From positions 7,368 to 46,746 of the forward strand of contig RHPI01002532.1 of the NCBI GenBank assembly GCA_009103225.1: 39,379 nucleotides of DNA. Reading direction: 5' to 3'. The translations under genes were made by a program, and so were the position numbers. The notes beneath the pieces were generated by a model, which had not been told where the DNA came from, searched no databases, and saw only the letters and a list, made by a program, of their open reading frames with translations. The stretch is from Chlorokybus atmophyticus. Its lineage: Eukaryota; Streptophyta; Chlorokybophyceae; Chlorokybales; Chlorokybaceae. Of the stretch, positions 29,985-39,379 are shown one piece after another. Each line of letters opens with the position of its first letter. Within the stretch, counting starts at the first letter, position 1.

Positions 29985-30535
29985 TTCCACGGACCAGCCC
30001 TGGTCCGCACGTACGGACCAGGGCCAAAACGCCCGGGCGGCTTGGGGTCCGGACCAGGGTCGCCCGCCTTGGTCTGCACGCGGGGACCAGGGCTGGTCCA
30101 AACAGTACGTAATTGTCCCACGGTCCCCCAAAAAACCGGGCCAGCCCTGGTTGCTGTTATCATGACGAGCGCAATGGGACCAATGCTGGTCTGCCATGCG
30201 TGTTGCTGCATGCACCAAGGATGGTCCGCTCTTGGCACAGTTCTGTCAAAAGCATCACCACTACTGGTCCCGAGTAGCAGGACCATCCTTGGTTCGCACT
30301 GTGGGACCATGCATGGTCTACTTGTATCTTAATGTCTAGCCCAGATGGTCTGCAAGGATGGTCCCGACTTGTGGGACCAACCATGGCTCTGCTGGCGGGA
30401 CCATGCCTGGTCCACACCCAACCATTTCTTTGTACCAGCCGAATCTCACTGCATTGGTCCATGCTTGCATCCAGGGACCAGCATTGGTGCACGACACCCG
30501 CTGACATCCTGCACCAATGCTGGTCTATGACCCAT
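29985..30535. repeat. Palindrome array C, GGACCA-core-TGGTCC family (dense)
   Basis: More than ten palindromes lie in 550 bp, spaced about 30-50 bp, with constant arms and changing cores: GGACCAGCCCTGGTCC (29994), GGACCAGGGCTGGTCC (30085), GGACCAATGCTGGTC (30178), CACCAAGGATGGTCC (30212), GGACCATGCATGGTC (30304), GGACCATGCCTGGTCC (30400) and CACCAATGCTGGTC (30511). Sequence between copies is not conserved. The array begins where the chromovirus RT should be. Confidence 0.85.
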
Positions 30536-30539
30536 GCAC

Positions 30540-30957
30540 CAGCAATTCACGGTAACCCATTCTATTATATAGTGCGTGTCTGGCAATCAGCGAGACCTGC
30601 AAAGTGTCAAACATCTATGCTAACTACAGCAGTGTTCTCATAGCTACTAAGATCACCAGCGCTCATAGCTTGCCTATGATGAGACTGAGCGCATGCTGCG
30701 CACACCATGTGATCTCGGCACTGCACGCACACGTTCCTTCTGTTCCATACTCTGCTCCATACTTGCAAATGTAGACGGCCTTTCAGATGAACGAGTGCAC
30801 GCCGCGTGCACCAACAACAGATTGTCGTAGACACTGCGCACGCACACTGCATTTGAGCAACACCGCAACTGTAAAACACAATGTACATTTCTTAAAGAAT
30901 AGACACGTAACAGTAGCAACATGCAACAGTTGCAACTTTGCACATCTCTGATACCTA
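30540..30957. other. 3' flank of the minus-strand gene, no gene seen
   Basis: Mixed-composition sequence between palindrome array C and the stop codon at 30958-30960. Short frames on the minus strand lack any motif. It presumably holds the 3' untranslated region of the minus-strand gene. Confidence 0.4.
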
Positions 30958-33561
30958 TCATTTGGAGGATGCCATCCTGCTTGGCTCCCATCGCCCCATG
31001 AAGCGGAACCTCTTGGGCTCAGGCGTTTCACTTTCATCCGGCATGCCTGCATGCACAATGAGTGGCTAATGTGTACAATCACATACACAGAGACCAGACT
31101 GCTCGTACATGGCACTATTAGCTTATAGCTTACCAGCTTATGAGCATACCCTATAGACTGCATTGTGACACTGTGCATTGGTCACAGCTACCAAGCCTAT
31201 GAGCGGTCTATAAGCTCAAAACATACCTGGCCGTTTCCTCGTGTTTATCCAGCCCAGCTGACCACCCTGCGTTGGGTCTTCGCCCAGCCACTTCTTCTTC
31301 ATTGCAAACTGCACAACCGCTTGCATGATACGCTGTGTTGGAATGCTGTCCATCCGGGCCTGGTCTCGAAAGGGAAGAGGTGCCACGCTCTCCATCAGCG
31401 CCACCTGCTTCTTCCGCCAGAATTCCCATTGCCGGCCAACCTGCGCCCTAGTAGGTGTTTGCTCAGTGCCACAGCACACAGCCGCCAGCATCTCCAGCTT
31501 CCTCATCATCCACTGAAACCTCGTGGTCCTGCATGGGCACATCATCAGCACAACCAGAAAGCACTTGAAACAAGGAATTACGCGCACATAGCTGACAAAC
31601 CTGATCATCTTGCTGCGCATTGGTGTTCAGTTCTTCAAGTACTCTCGCCTGGCATTCCCCCATCCGGACGTGCCTATTGAAGCTGCATTCACCGTTTTCA
31701 CAGACGCAGGTGCCCATCTGGCTCATGAACATAAGTGGCCACTCAACCGTCACGCTCTGCACTCCATCAGTTGTCAGTGTCATAGGCGGTTCACATGTGC
31801 ACACTTTAGCCAACTACACGCGACGCACGTCTCGCACTTGATGACATGCAGTGACAAAAGCATAGACTGTGCGTGACTGACAATCACCAACTTACCTCTA
31901 GCTCGGCGCGTGTGTAATGATCCGGTGTCTTGCCATGCATGAGCCTTTGCGACCTGATAGGTATGAACGGCCGCACGCTGTCGTCCTCCACGCAAAACAC
32001 TGGCAGCCAATTAATGATCTGCACGCTGTATGTGCGGCAGGGCTCATCCACCTCGGCAATCTCAAGGATGGTGGCAATGGCCACGGGCACACATGGGTCT
32101 TCACGACTTGAGGATTGCATATCGTCAAAGACTTTGTCTCGGTCGTAATCGTCTGCATGTCTGCACCTCATGAACAGGCATCGTGTTAGATAACACAACA
32201 CAACAGCTGTACATTCAGCTTGCTTCACTTCTAGTGGAGTTGTCACAGTTCAGGGTTGCAATCATACATGCGCGCACACAGTCCTTACCTGAATTTGAGC
32301 CAAGTAGCCCGCAGCACGTCATCTGGAAGGGGCCCGTCGCTCAAGGGGCACCACAGAACGACTGTCTGCGAAGGGCTGTAATCGTCAGGGCTGAAAACTC
32401 TGCCCCACCCTACAGACCGGCGACGAGCAGCTGTGCCGTGTTTGGCAGTTCGCTCTGCTTCTCGAGCATGCGCACGGAGCTGGACCCGCTGCTCCCTGGA
32501 CTGTCCTTGGCGTTCACCTCGTTCTTCTTTAACGCCCCTCCGATAAGTCCATTGGCGTTGTATGAAATATGCCCGGATGTGCTCTGCCAAGCAAAAGTTA
32601 TAAGGATGTCCACATGTCCAAAAAGCTGCTTTGGTCTCATAAGGTGGCACCGTCCAAGACACTCTACGACTTATGCATTTCCATAGCTGAGACCGTAGGA
32701 CTCATAGGCACTGTCCAGTGTCTACGACTTATGCACTCCATTGCTGTGACCTAAAGACTCATAGGCACTGTCCAGTGTCTGCTTATGCAATCCATTGCTT
32801 CTAGATGCTCATAGGCACTGTTGTCAGCGTCTACGACGTATGCGTTCCATTGCTGAGACCTAAGGACTCATAGGCACTGTCCAGTGTCTACGACTTATGC
32901 CATCCATTGCTGAGACCTAAGGACTCATAGGCACTGTCCAGTGTTCCAGCTTGACAAACAGTAACCGACCAACAGTGGCACCACTAACCAGTAGTAAAAA
33001 CAGCTGGATATACATGAAGACTAGCTGAATTCAGCTGAACAGCAAGCCATCAAGTAACGCGACAACTTGGCAAGTAGCGTGATATCAACTGACTTGCAAC
33101 AGTGGCAACACTGATCAGCAGCAACAACAGCTTGAGGGCTAGCAAAGCTTGCTATATGCATGAATACGGGCTAGTTTCACCTGAACAGTTACCGATCTAC
33201 ACACAAGGCATTCAGAGCAAACCTTCACAGAAAACAACTGACCTCTGGACATGCGGAGCTCTATGCCTTCCCCAAACACTAGAGGCTCCAGCTCCGGCTC
33301 TAACTCCTCACATAACCTCTCCAGCTTGGCAATGCTGGCCTGCGCTGCATGATCCTTGCTCCGCTTGTCGAAATTCACCTCCTTCCAACCTGGACCAGGG
33401 ATTTGCTCCCACTGTTTGAGCTTGTTGGTGATTTTGTCCATGTTTCGCACATGGGTGGGGTGCACAGAGGAAAAGTTGTCCCTCAGGAACCTGTCCCCAG
33501 TTTTCTGGCCGTTGTTGCCACAGTTGAACACTTGGCTGGCAGAAGGCACTGCGGTCACCAT
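30958..33561 (-). CDS. Five-exon gene of unknown family, two frame breaks
   Basis: Minus-strand exons, in order: 33561-33243 (ATG to G|GTCAGT), 32663-32289 (ends G|GTAAGG), 32160-31896 (ends G|GTAAGT), 31756-31227 (ends G|GTATGT) and 31046-30958 (TGA). Splice phases agree at all junctions. The first exon has a basic helix and an EELEPELEPL segment. Exon 3 (DPCVPVAIATILEI, YSVQIINWLPVF) is compact and hydrophobic. Exon 4 has Cys pairs (CVCENGEC, CQLC) and a Trp/Lys-rich part (QWEFWRKKQVALMESV). The last ends KRFRFMGRWEPSRM. Exon 2 needs one extra base near 32410 and exon 4 a one-base change near 31465 to keep frame. I do not recognise the family. It could be a recent pseudogene, or the breaks may be sequencing errors. 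Confidence 0.6.
32645..32945. repeat. 57-bp tandem repeat, about five copies, in intron 1
   Basis: Units contain CTCATAGGCACTGTCCAGTG, TCTACGACTTATGC and ATTGCTGAGACCTAAGGA. The CTCATAGG starts are at 32701, 32758, 32808, 32867 and 32924, so the period is mostly 57-59 with one 50. The repeat lies within the first intron of the minus-strand gene and its last unit overlaps the 3' splice site. Confidence 0.85.
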
Positions 33562-33963
33562 TGTTACACTATGCACAAAGCACCTAAGCTTCCAGGTGAC
33601 AAAAGGCTCACACAGCAGTCTATAGCACGCGACTTATTGCAGCTGCGATAACCAGTGCCGAAGTCGGACTGCGCACAACGCACAACACATGCGCACAACG
33701 CACGCGCGAGCGAACAAAACTTCCAAATGACGGAACCTGACAACAAACACTTCCAAATGAATCAACTTCCAGTGCCTGTGACCTAGGGTTCGTCGGAGCG
33801 GCCTATGCGGTCGCCTGTCACGCCGCCGGCAGCCTGATGTTTGGTGTGCCTAAGGTAGTTCTGGCGGTGCTGGCAGAGGTGTGGTAGCGGAGTGCTGGCT
33901 TGTGTTGCACAAGAGTGTTATCCAGTGCAAGTTGTTGCAGAGATCAGCAAGCTGAGAAACACC
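33562..33963. promoter_or_regulatory. Shared divergent promoter region of the head-to-head pair
   Basis: About 400 bp separate the two start codons. The interval includes two ACTTCCAAATGA copies (about 33719 and 33750), a GCGCACAACGCAC repeat (about 33670-33705) and a GC-rich block. No clear TATA box is visible on either strand. A bidirectional promoter is inferred from the geometry alone. Confidence 0.35.
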
Positions 33964-36900
33964 ATGGATGATGACATCCCTACCGTGTCGGCGGCATCGT
34001 CGACTTCAGAGGAGACTCGGAGGCAGCCTTCACACCAGCGGACTTTCTATTGGCACTGTCCCTACTGCAGAACAAATGTGAAGGCGGGCCATTTTAAGTC
34101 CAACGGGCTTCCAGAAACCACACACACCAAGACTGCAAAGATCGCGCAGCACCTGCACATCAGATATTGCAGGTACATGCGCAGACGAACCAACCAGGGC
34201 GGCAGGGAGACAGCAGATGAGCTGAAGGGACGGATGGGGGATTCTCTCTCCAAAGCAGTACGGGTGCGTGTGATGTTGTGAAAGTGCGTTTGTTCTTATG
34301 GACTTGTAGACTCATAGACGTTGTATGCATGCTAGTGAACTGATATTTGGGCAAAAGACTATGCAACAAAATTGACTTACGTGAAGCATATGTTGGCGTG
34401 CAGGCCCTGAATCATCCCAAACAAAGCAGAGTTTCCGTCGACAACGTGCGGAGAGTCACCGAGGAGTATCTGCGAAAGCATCACACTGGAGCCTTTGCAT
34501 TTGTAAGCACATGCAGCATGCAACTGTTAGCGAAAAAAATGCCATTACAACGCCTTGGTTGCTAACCTTGTCGCTTGTTACACAGAACAAGAAATTCTGG
34601 GATGACGCTGAGCACGATTACAACAACATCCCCCTCTACCCGAAGGAGCAAACCACACCAAAGCGGACAAAGCGGCAGCGGCAGCAAGGTTCAGGTGTTG
34701 CCGCTGCAGGTTCAGCGGCAGAAGCGTCAACAGCGGAGGAAACCGAGTTCGACTTCGCTGCGACAGAGACGAGGGAGCCAGAGGAGCTTGAGGAACAACT
34801 TGAGGATGTGATGCAGGAGGGGTCGGAGGAGTCAGCGCAGAAGGCTACGGAGGAGGTGGCCGAATTGGAGCAGTCTGAGGAGGAAGAGGTGGTGCCACCT
34901 GCAAAGAAACCGAGGCATGCCAGCTGGCGAGGCATGAAAATAGGAACGTCATCGGCAGCCGGCTCTCCCAGAACTCCCCAAACACCTGCGAGTATCCATG
35001 CGAATACTCATAGACTGCTCTGATCAGGACATGTGCGCGTTGTCTTATGTCATAGGCCGAGACAGTCTGTGAGTCAATAAATGTATATGATATCCTTACC
35101 ATTGTCTTACACACAGGGTGGCAGGGTGAACCAACCTGTAGCCGATGCCCCACAGGCTACTAAGCCAAGGCAACACCGATCAGCGCAGGCCCGTGAACTG
35201 GCTGTGACCAATGCTGCAGCCGAGGTCAATCGATTCACCAAGACGGGGATGAACGCTGTGGAGTTGCCACCGCCATCAGAAGAACATCTGCGGGTGCGTC
35301 TTTGTTCGCATAATATCATGCATGCTGATCACATGCCATGGGCGCCATGCTGCATGCACTGCTTAGTTGCAGCCTATGACAATTCACACCAACTTACCGT
35401 CACTTGTTGTTTGCAGAGTGACAGAGAGCTTCCCAACCGCAAGCGCATACATAGAGCGACCGGTGACCCATGGCAGCTGTGGACGAATGGTCCAATTCCC
35501 ATAGGCGAACTCTTCCATTTTGCTGGCAAAGAGTTCGTCATCAAGCCTTCCAATATCCCTGGCGCAGGGCTCGGCTTGTTCACCTGCCAGCCTATTAAGA
35601 AGGGTGACCGCATCATGGTCTTTGACGGCAAGTGGTACTCCTACCGGGAGATGCAGAAGACATTCCCTCAGAAGGAGCACCTGCACCACCAGCGATACCA
35701 CCTGCAGGTCATCAGGGACGTGCCACGCCGCCAGAGCCCTGTCATCGATGGCCACCCTCGATATGGGAACATAGCTGGCTTCCTCAACTCCAGCCGCGAT
35801 ACGCAGTACAAACCCAACTGCCACATCATGGACTCCGTTGATGAGGCTGCGGTGCAGGCAGCTGAGGTTAGGAGTCAGAGTGACATCGCCGCCGGGGAAG
35901 AGCTGCTCATGGAATACGATCCCTTCCCTCCACCTCCAGACGAGCAACCTACAGACCATGTGAGTATATGCAGCCTGTGGCTCGTGCCTATAGACATCAC
36001 TTGCTCTGCCAGACACTGTCTCCTGCTGTTATAGACTGCATCTGTGAGAGCTGTGCGGTCTATGACCTTGTCATTCAGCATTGCAAACAATGTGCTGATC
36101 ACCGTCTTACCTCAGGTCATGGAGTACTTTTTCGAGGCGGCCAGAGAAAAGTTTATCAAGGAGGCAACAGAGATGGCAGCTCGCCATGGCGTCGCGCTCG
36201 AAGACGGCGCGTACCTCGCCGCTTGCACTGCACCGCGTCAAGCTGGTGAATCTTTAGGCGCCTACACATGGAGGGTGCTGAAACGACCACAAGTCGCCCG
36301 AAATCAAAGACAGAATGTAAGTGTTGAGAACGCTTCGTCAGTGCATGGTCGTACATGTCATTGTGCATTCATAGACTGCACTTGTGTCACCAGAACGACA
36401 CAGTCAATCACACTGTCAGAGAGGCGTCTGTACGCCTTTTAAAAGGGATATTTGACTCAGCTGAAAGCAAGTGCGCTGAGCTTACACGCGTGCTAGATAG
36501 ACTATTCCTGCTGTTAAGACAGATAGACTCCAGAATAGAACAAGAGAAAGAACAGAGGGTATGTTTGTGTTATTAAACGTAAATGAGTTGTGTGTAATTC
36601 GTGTTCTAACTGGTGGTTATGATTCGCAGAAACTTACCAAGGAAGTGTTCCGTAAGGCAGAGACTACAATTCGCAAAGGCCTTCAAGAGATTGCCGCTCA
36701 GGGCGCCATGGTGACACGGGCTGCAAATCAGCACAGGCTGAAGGAGCAGGATTATCAGTCAAGAATCGAGAAGACCATTTTGTCCATGGTGCGCAATGGT
36801 CTGAATGAAAGCAGGCGACATTGGTTGACTGAGGAGCAGATAGCTGCCGTGCGCACCAATGTTCAAAACGCCCAAGATACGACTGCACAGTGGCAGGCTG

Positions 36901-39379
36901 AGCAAAAGCAATTGCAGCAACGCAACAAGGCGGAGTGGGAGACACGCCGGCTACGCATCAACGCCATTGCTAATCGGAGGAAACAGAAGCGAGAAGTTTG
37001 GCTGGAAGAGCAGATGAAGACCATCCATTTTCAGGATCCAGGATGGGCTGAGAATTACAAGTCCTTGCGCGCATACCTCATCAACAAGTGGGAGTGCAAC
37101 CATCCTTGGCCATCCATTCCTGCTGCAGCTCCTGGTCCGACTCCTTCTAGTGCTGCTTCTGGTGCTGCGGCTACCTCTAGCAATCCTTCTCAAGCTGCTG
37201 TTGATGCTGCTCTTGCCTCTGCTGCTGCTGCTGCTGCTGCACTTGCAGCATTGGGAGGGGTTTCGGGGCGACCTTCAGTTCCTCTAGTGTTTCCGGACAG
37301 GCCACCACAAGGAAGCGCAGAGAAGGATGCCATAGACCGTGGCCATCAAACTGCTGGAGGGACTCCAGGAGGTGCTGCTGAGGGTCAGCATGTCAGCGGT
37401 AATGAACCTGCTGGAGGTGATGAACCTGCTGGAGGTCGTGATGAACCTGCTGGAGGTGATCATCATGAACCTGCTGGAGGTGATCATCATGGAGACGGCA
37501 GTGGTGATGAACCCAGCGATCATGAAAGCAGCGATGATGACAGCAACGGTGACGGTGACGACGATGCTCGTAAGAAGTTGGAAGACGGTATCGCTGCTGC
37601 ACGTTCAGGAGTCGCCAATGCCAGCAACATAGCCAAGTTGGTTGAAGGCTTTGTCCAGAACCTCCAACAGCAAGTGCCCCAACTTCAGGTAACCCTTGGC
37701 CAAAGTCAGCATTAGTCAGTCTATGGCTACTTGTGCGTCACAGGCCGCACTGTCCATTTCGGTCTATGACCCCGCTGTTTCGTGTTTGTGCTCTAACTTG
37801 GTGTTTCGATGCAGCAACACCTAGAAGAGGCGTCTACAAGCACCCAGGCCGTTGCATCCGCCAGCGCTGATGTCAAGCGCATCCATGCAGCGGAGTTATC
37901 AGCCGCTGTTGAAGCAGCAGCCAAGGCTAGCCAACAGCATGCAGAGTTGCTGCAACAGGAGAAGAAGGCCAGAGAGGAGGCCGGGGGGCGCATACAGAAG
38001 CTGGAGGTGGCTCTTGCAAAGCAGGAGAAGGAAAGAGAGGAGGCCGTGGGGCGCATACCACAGCTGCAGGCCGCTCTCGATGCAGCCAATGCTGAGCGAC
38101 AAAGGCTGCAACAGCAGGATCAGGCCAGAGCGGAAGACAGCCAGCGCGTACAACAGCTACAACAAACTTTGCAAGAGCTGGGAGAAATCAATGCTCGGCG
38201 TTCAGAGCTGGCGAGGGAAGAAGCTGAACGTCTGTGCGGTGAACGCCCTGCCTTGAAAGAGCACCTCACCCGCTGCAAGCGCATTGAAGATGACGTCAAG
38301 GCCGCCTTTAACAGGATCAGCGAGTTGGATGAAGAGTTGGTGCTGGCCTTGCAGCGTGAGGATGCAGCGCAAGAGTTGGTTGCCACCACTGCTGACAGGG
38401 ACCGCCTACGACAGCAGTTGGCGACAGCCGAGGAGGCCAGGAAAAAGCAGCAGAACCTTCTTGACCAGCTTCAGCAGCAGCCCTCCGCGCAAGCACAAAA
38501 GCTCCAAGCAGAGGTTGACGCCCTTAATGCAAGACTTCAGCGTCAGCAGTCACACCAAGACTCCATTCGGAAGCAGCAGGAAGACACGCTTCAGCACCAG
38601 TTGAGGTGGACCAATGCGGAGAGGCAACGCTTGGAAACAGAGAATGTGAGCCTACGGCAGGCGAGGAGCAGCTTCAAAGGATCAGCAGCAGCACGCTTGG
38701 AGGAGATCCAGAGCCTGTAGGAGCGCCTGCGCAAAGCCGAGGAGGTCTCGCAACAAGCGCGTGACGCTGCGCGCAAAGCCGAGGAGGCCTCTCAACTCCA
38801 AATCCAGCTTCAGCAAATGGCCTCCCTCCAGCGGCAGGCGCGTGAGGAGGCGGACCGCCTACAAAAGGAAAATGCAGAACTGAGTGAGCGCCTGCGCCAA
38901 GCTGAGGAGGTCAGGAAGAAGCAGCAGGAGAGCGGCGGCCAGCAGCAGCAGGAGGCGTCCACTCAGCAGAAGGCGCTTGAGGAGGAGGACCGTCTACGAC
39001 AGGACAATGCAAGCCTGACTGAGCGGCTGCGCCAAAGCGAGGAGGCCAGGAAGAAGCTGGAGGAGAGCAGCGGCCAGCAGCAGCAGCAGGAGTCCTCCGC
39101 TCAGCAGGTGCGTGAAGAGGCGGACCGCCTACGAGAGGAGAACTTGCAACTGAGTGAGCGCCTGCGCCAAGCCGAGGAGGCCAGGAAGAAGCTGCAGGCG
39201 AGCAGCCCACGGCAGGACAATGAGAGCCTGCGCGAGCGCCTGCGCACAGGCGAGGAGGCCAGGAGGAAGCTCCGTGCAGCAGTGCAGTCTCGCGATGAAA
39301 AACTCGGGAAGGCCTCTCAACAGGCGCAAGAGGCTGGGCGCAAGCTGCAAACAGAGGTTGAATCTTTGACTGCTGAGAA
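33964..39379 (+). CDS. SET-domain protein with a long repetitive coiled coil (3' end outside window)
   Basis: Exons: 33964-34263, 34404-34502, 34586-34987, 35117-35293, 35417-35959, 36116-36316, 36394-36558, 36630-37688 and 37815 onward. Every exon length is a multiple of three, so all introns are phase 0. The start was chosen for ACCATGG context. Residues 30-70 hold a Cys/His cluster (WHCPYC...HLHIRYC). Residues 150-267 are acidic and Glu-rich. The SET domain spans about 366-495: GAGLGLF, GNIAGFLNSSRDTQYKPNC, and GEELLMEYD, i.e. the AdoMet-binding and pseudoknot motifs of protein-lysine methyltransferases. Helical segments follow, then a Pro/Ala region, EPAGGD repeats (37400-37490), and a Gln/Glu/Arg coiled coil to the window end. 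A TAG sits at 38718-38720 in that frame, which then stays open for 659 bases. Target and role are unknown. Confidence 0.75.
35513..35902 (+). other. SET domain (protein lysine methyltransferase fold)
   Basis: The order of motifs (GxGLG-type, FxN...PNC, GEELxxxYD) is diagnostic. The classical NHSCxPN block appears as FLNSS...KPNC, lacking the His-Ser-Cys triplet but retaining Asn and PNC. The catalytic-side Tyr of EYD is present. No post-SET cysteine cluster follows in this exon. Confidence 0.8.
37400..37560 (+). repeat. EPAGGD coding minisatellite and acidic run
   Basis: Five in-frame copies of (D/N)EPAGG, some with HH inserted, are followed by an Asp/Ser-rich run (GDEPSDHESSDDDSNGDGDD). It probably forms a flexible acidic linker between the two coiled-coil parts. 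Confidence 0.8.
38716..39379 (+). repeat. Tandem coiled-coil repeat in the coding sequence
   Basis: A unit of roughly 40-50 codons repeats about five times: (L.ERLRQAEEARKK), then a Gln/Ser stretch (SSGQQQQQESS), then (EEADRLREENL). DNA and protein repeat together (GAGCGCCTGCGCCAA..GAGGAGG), so the repeat has expanded by duplication. It extends past the window end. Confidence 0.8.

Noticed and set aside
29973-30310. N-terminal 110 residues of the 740-codon ORF as part of the pol protein
   Set aside because: This part is palindrome array C read in an accidentally open frame; homology to RNase H starts only at about 29972.
32410-32662. Arginine-rich frame 32662-32410 as the true exon 2 frame throughout
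   Set aside because: Third-position G/C preference and residue composition favour the overlapping frame (QLFGHVDILITF...) until about 32410; only after that does the first frame look coding.
3600-38720. Nuclear code with TAG = glutamine (TAG at conserved Gln sites in the gypsy pol, TAG in the coiled coil)
   Set aside because: The same gypsy remnant also has TGA at a conserved Trp and a TAA, so general transition decay explains it. The coiled coil uses very many CAG/CAA codons and a single TAG, and other frames here end with TAG in natural places (674, 21123).

Overview
The window comes from a nuclear genome of a eukaryote. It has spliceosomal introns (GT...AG, often GTGCGT/GTGAGT...TGCAG, about 80-640 bp), Ty3/gypsy LTR retrotransposons with chromodomain or PHD C-termini, a Penelope-like reverse transcriptase remnant, EnSpm/CACTA and pogo-type DNA transposons, and very abundant (CA)n/(TG)n and CACGCA-type simple repeats. 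This mixture, together with alanine/glutamine-rich coding sequence, fits a repeat-rich green alga best. I cannot name the species, and the lineage call is inference. Two homopolymer G/C tracts with N are draft-assembly gaps.

Layout. 1-0.7 kb: the last two exons of an unrecognised gene on +. 1.9-2.6 kb: decayed Penelope-like RT. 2.85-5.35 kb (-): decayed Ty3/gypsy pol (RT, RNase H, integrase, terminal PHD finger), cut off at its 5' side by a fragment of another element's LTR. 5.5-7.2 kb: no gene, but a tRNA-like SINE remnant and tandem repeats. 7.8-12.3 kb (-): a broken EnSpm/CACTA-type transposase. 12.9-13.6 kb: array of GGACCA...TGGTCC palindromes abutting a retrotransposon gag fragment, PBS and LTR (13.6-15.1 kb, -). 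15.1-17.8 kb: no gene; a second, weaker palindrome array and a TG microsatellite. 17.78-21.41 kb: a pogo/Tc1-mariner-type element with TA target duplication, matching terminal inverted repeats and a multi-exon DDE transposase damaged by an internal duplication. 22.0-23.0 kb: a second, 3'-truncated transposase of the same broad class. 23-26.6 kb: no gene; palindromes and inverted repeats. 26.6-27.2 kb: an unrecognised ORF interrupted by nested LTRs. 27.42-30.0 kb (-): a chromovirus-type retrotransposon (intact RNase H-integrase-chromodomain ORF plus 3' LTR), with its RT side replaced by a third palindrome array (30.0-30.5 kb).

The most gene-like part is 30.96-39.38 kb: two spliced genes arranged head to head, about 400 bp apart. 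On the - strand a five-exon gene of unknown family (about 525 codons) carries two apparent one-base frameshifts. On the + strand a gene of at least nine exons, all compatible with phase-0 introns, encodes an N-terminal Cys/His cluster, an acidic linker, a SET domain, helical and coiled-coil segments, an EPAGG repeat linker, and a long repetitive coiled coil that runs off the window. One in-frame TAG lies inside that coiled coil.

Nothing here forms an operon-like pathway. Apart from the head-to-head pair and the first partial gene, the window is a nest of transposable elements in various states of decay, several of which have inserted into each other.
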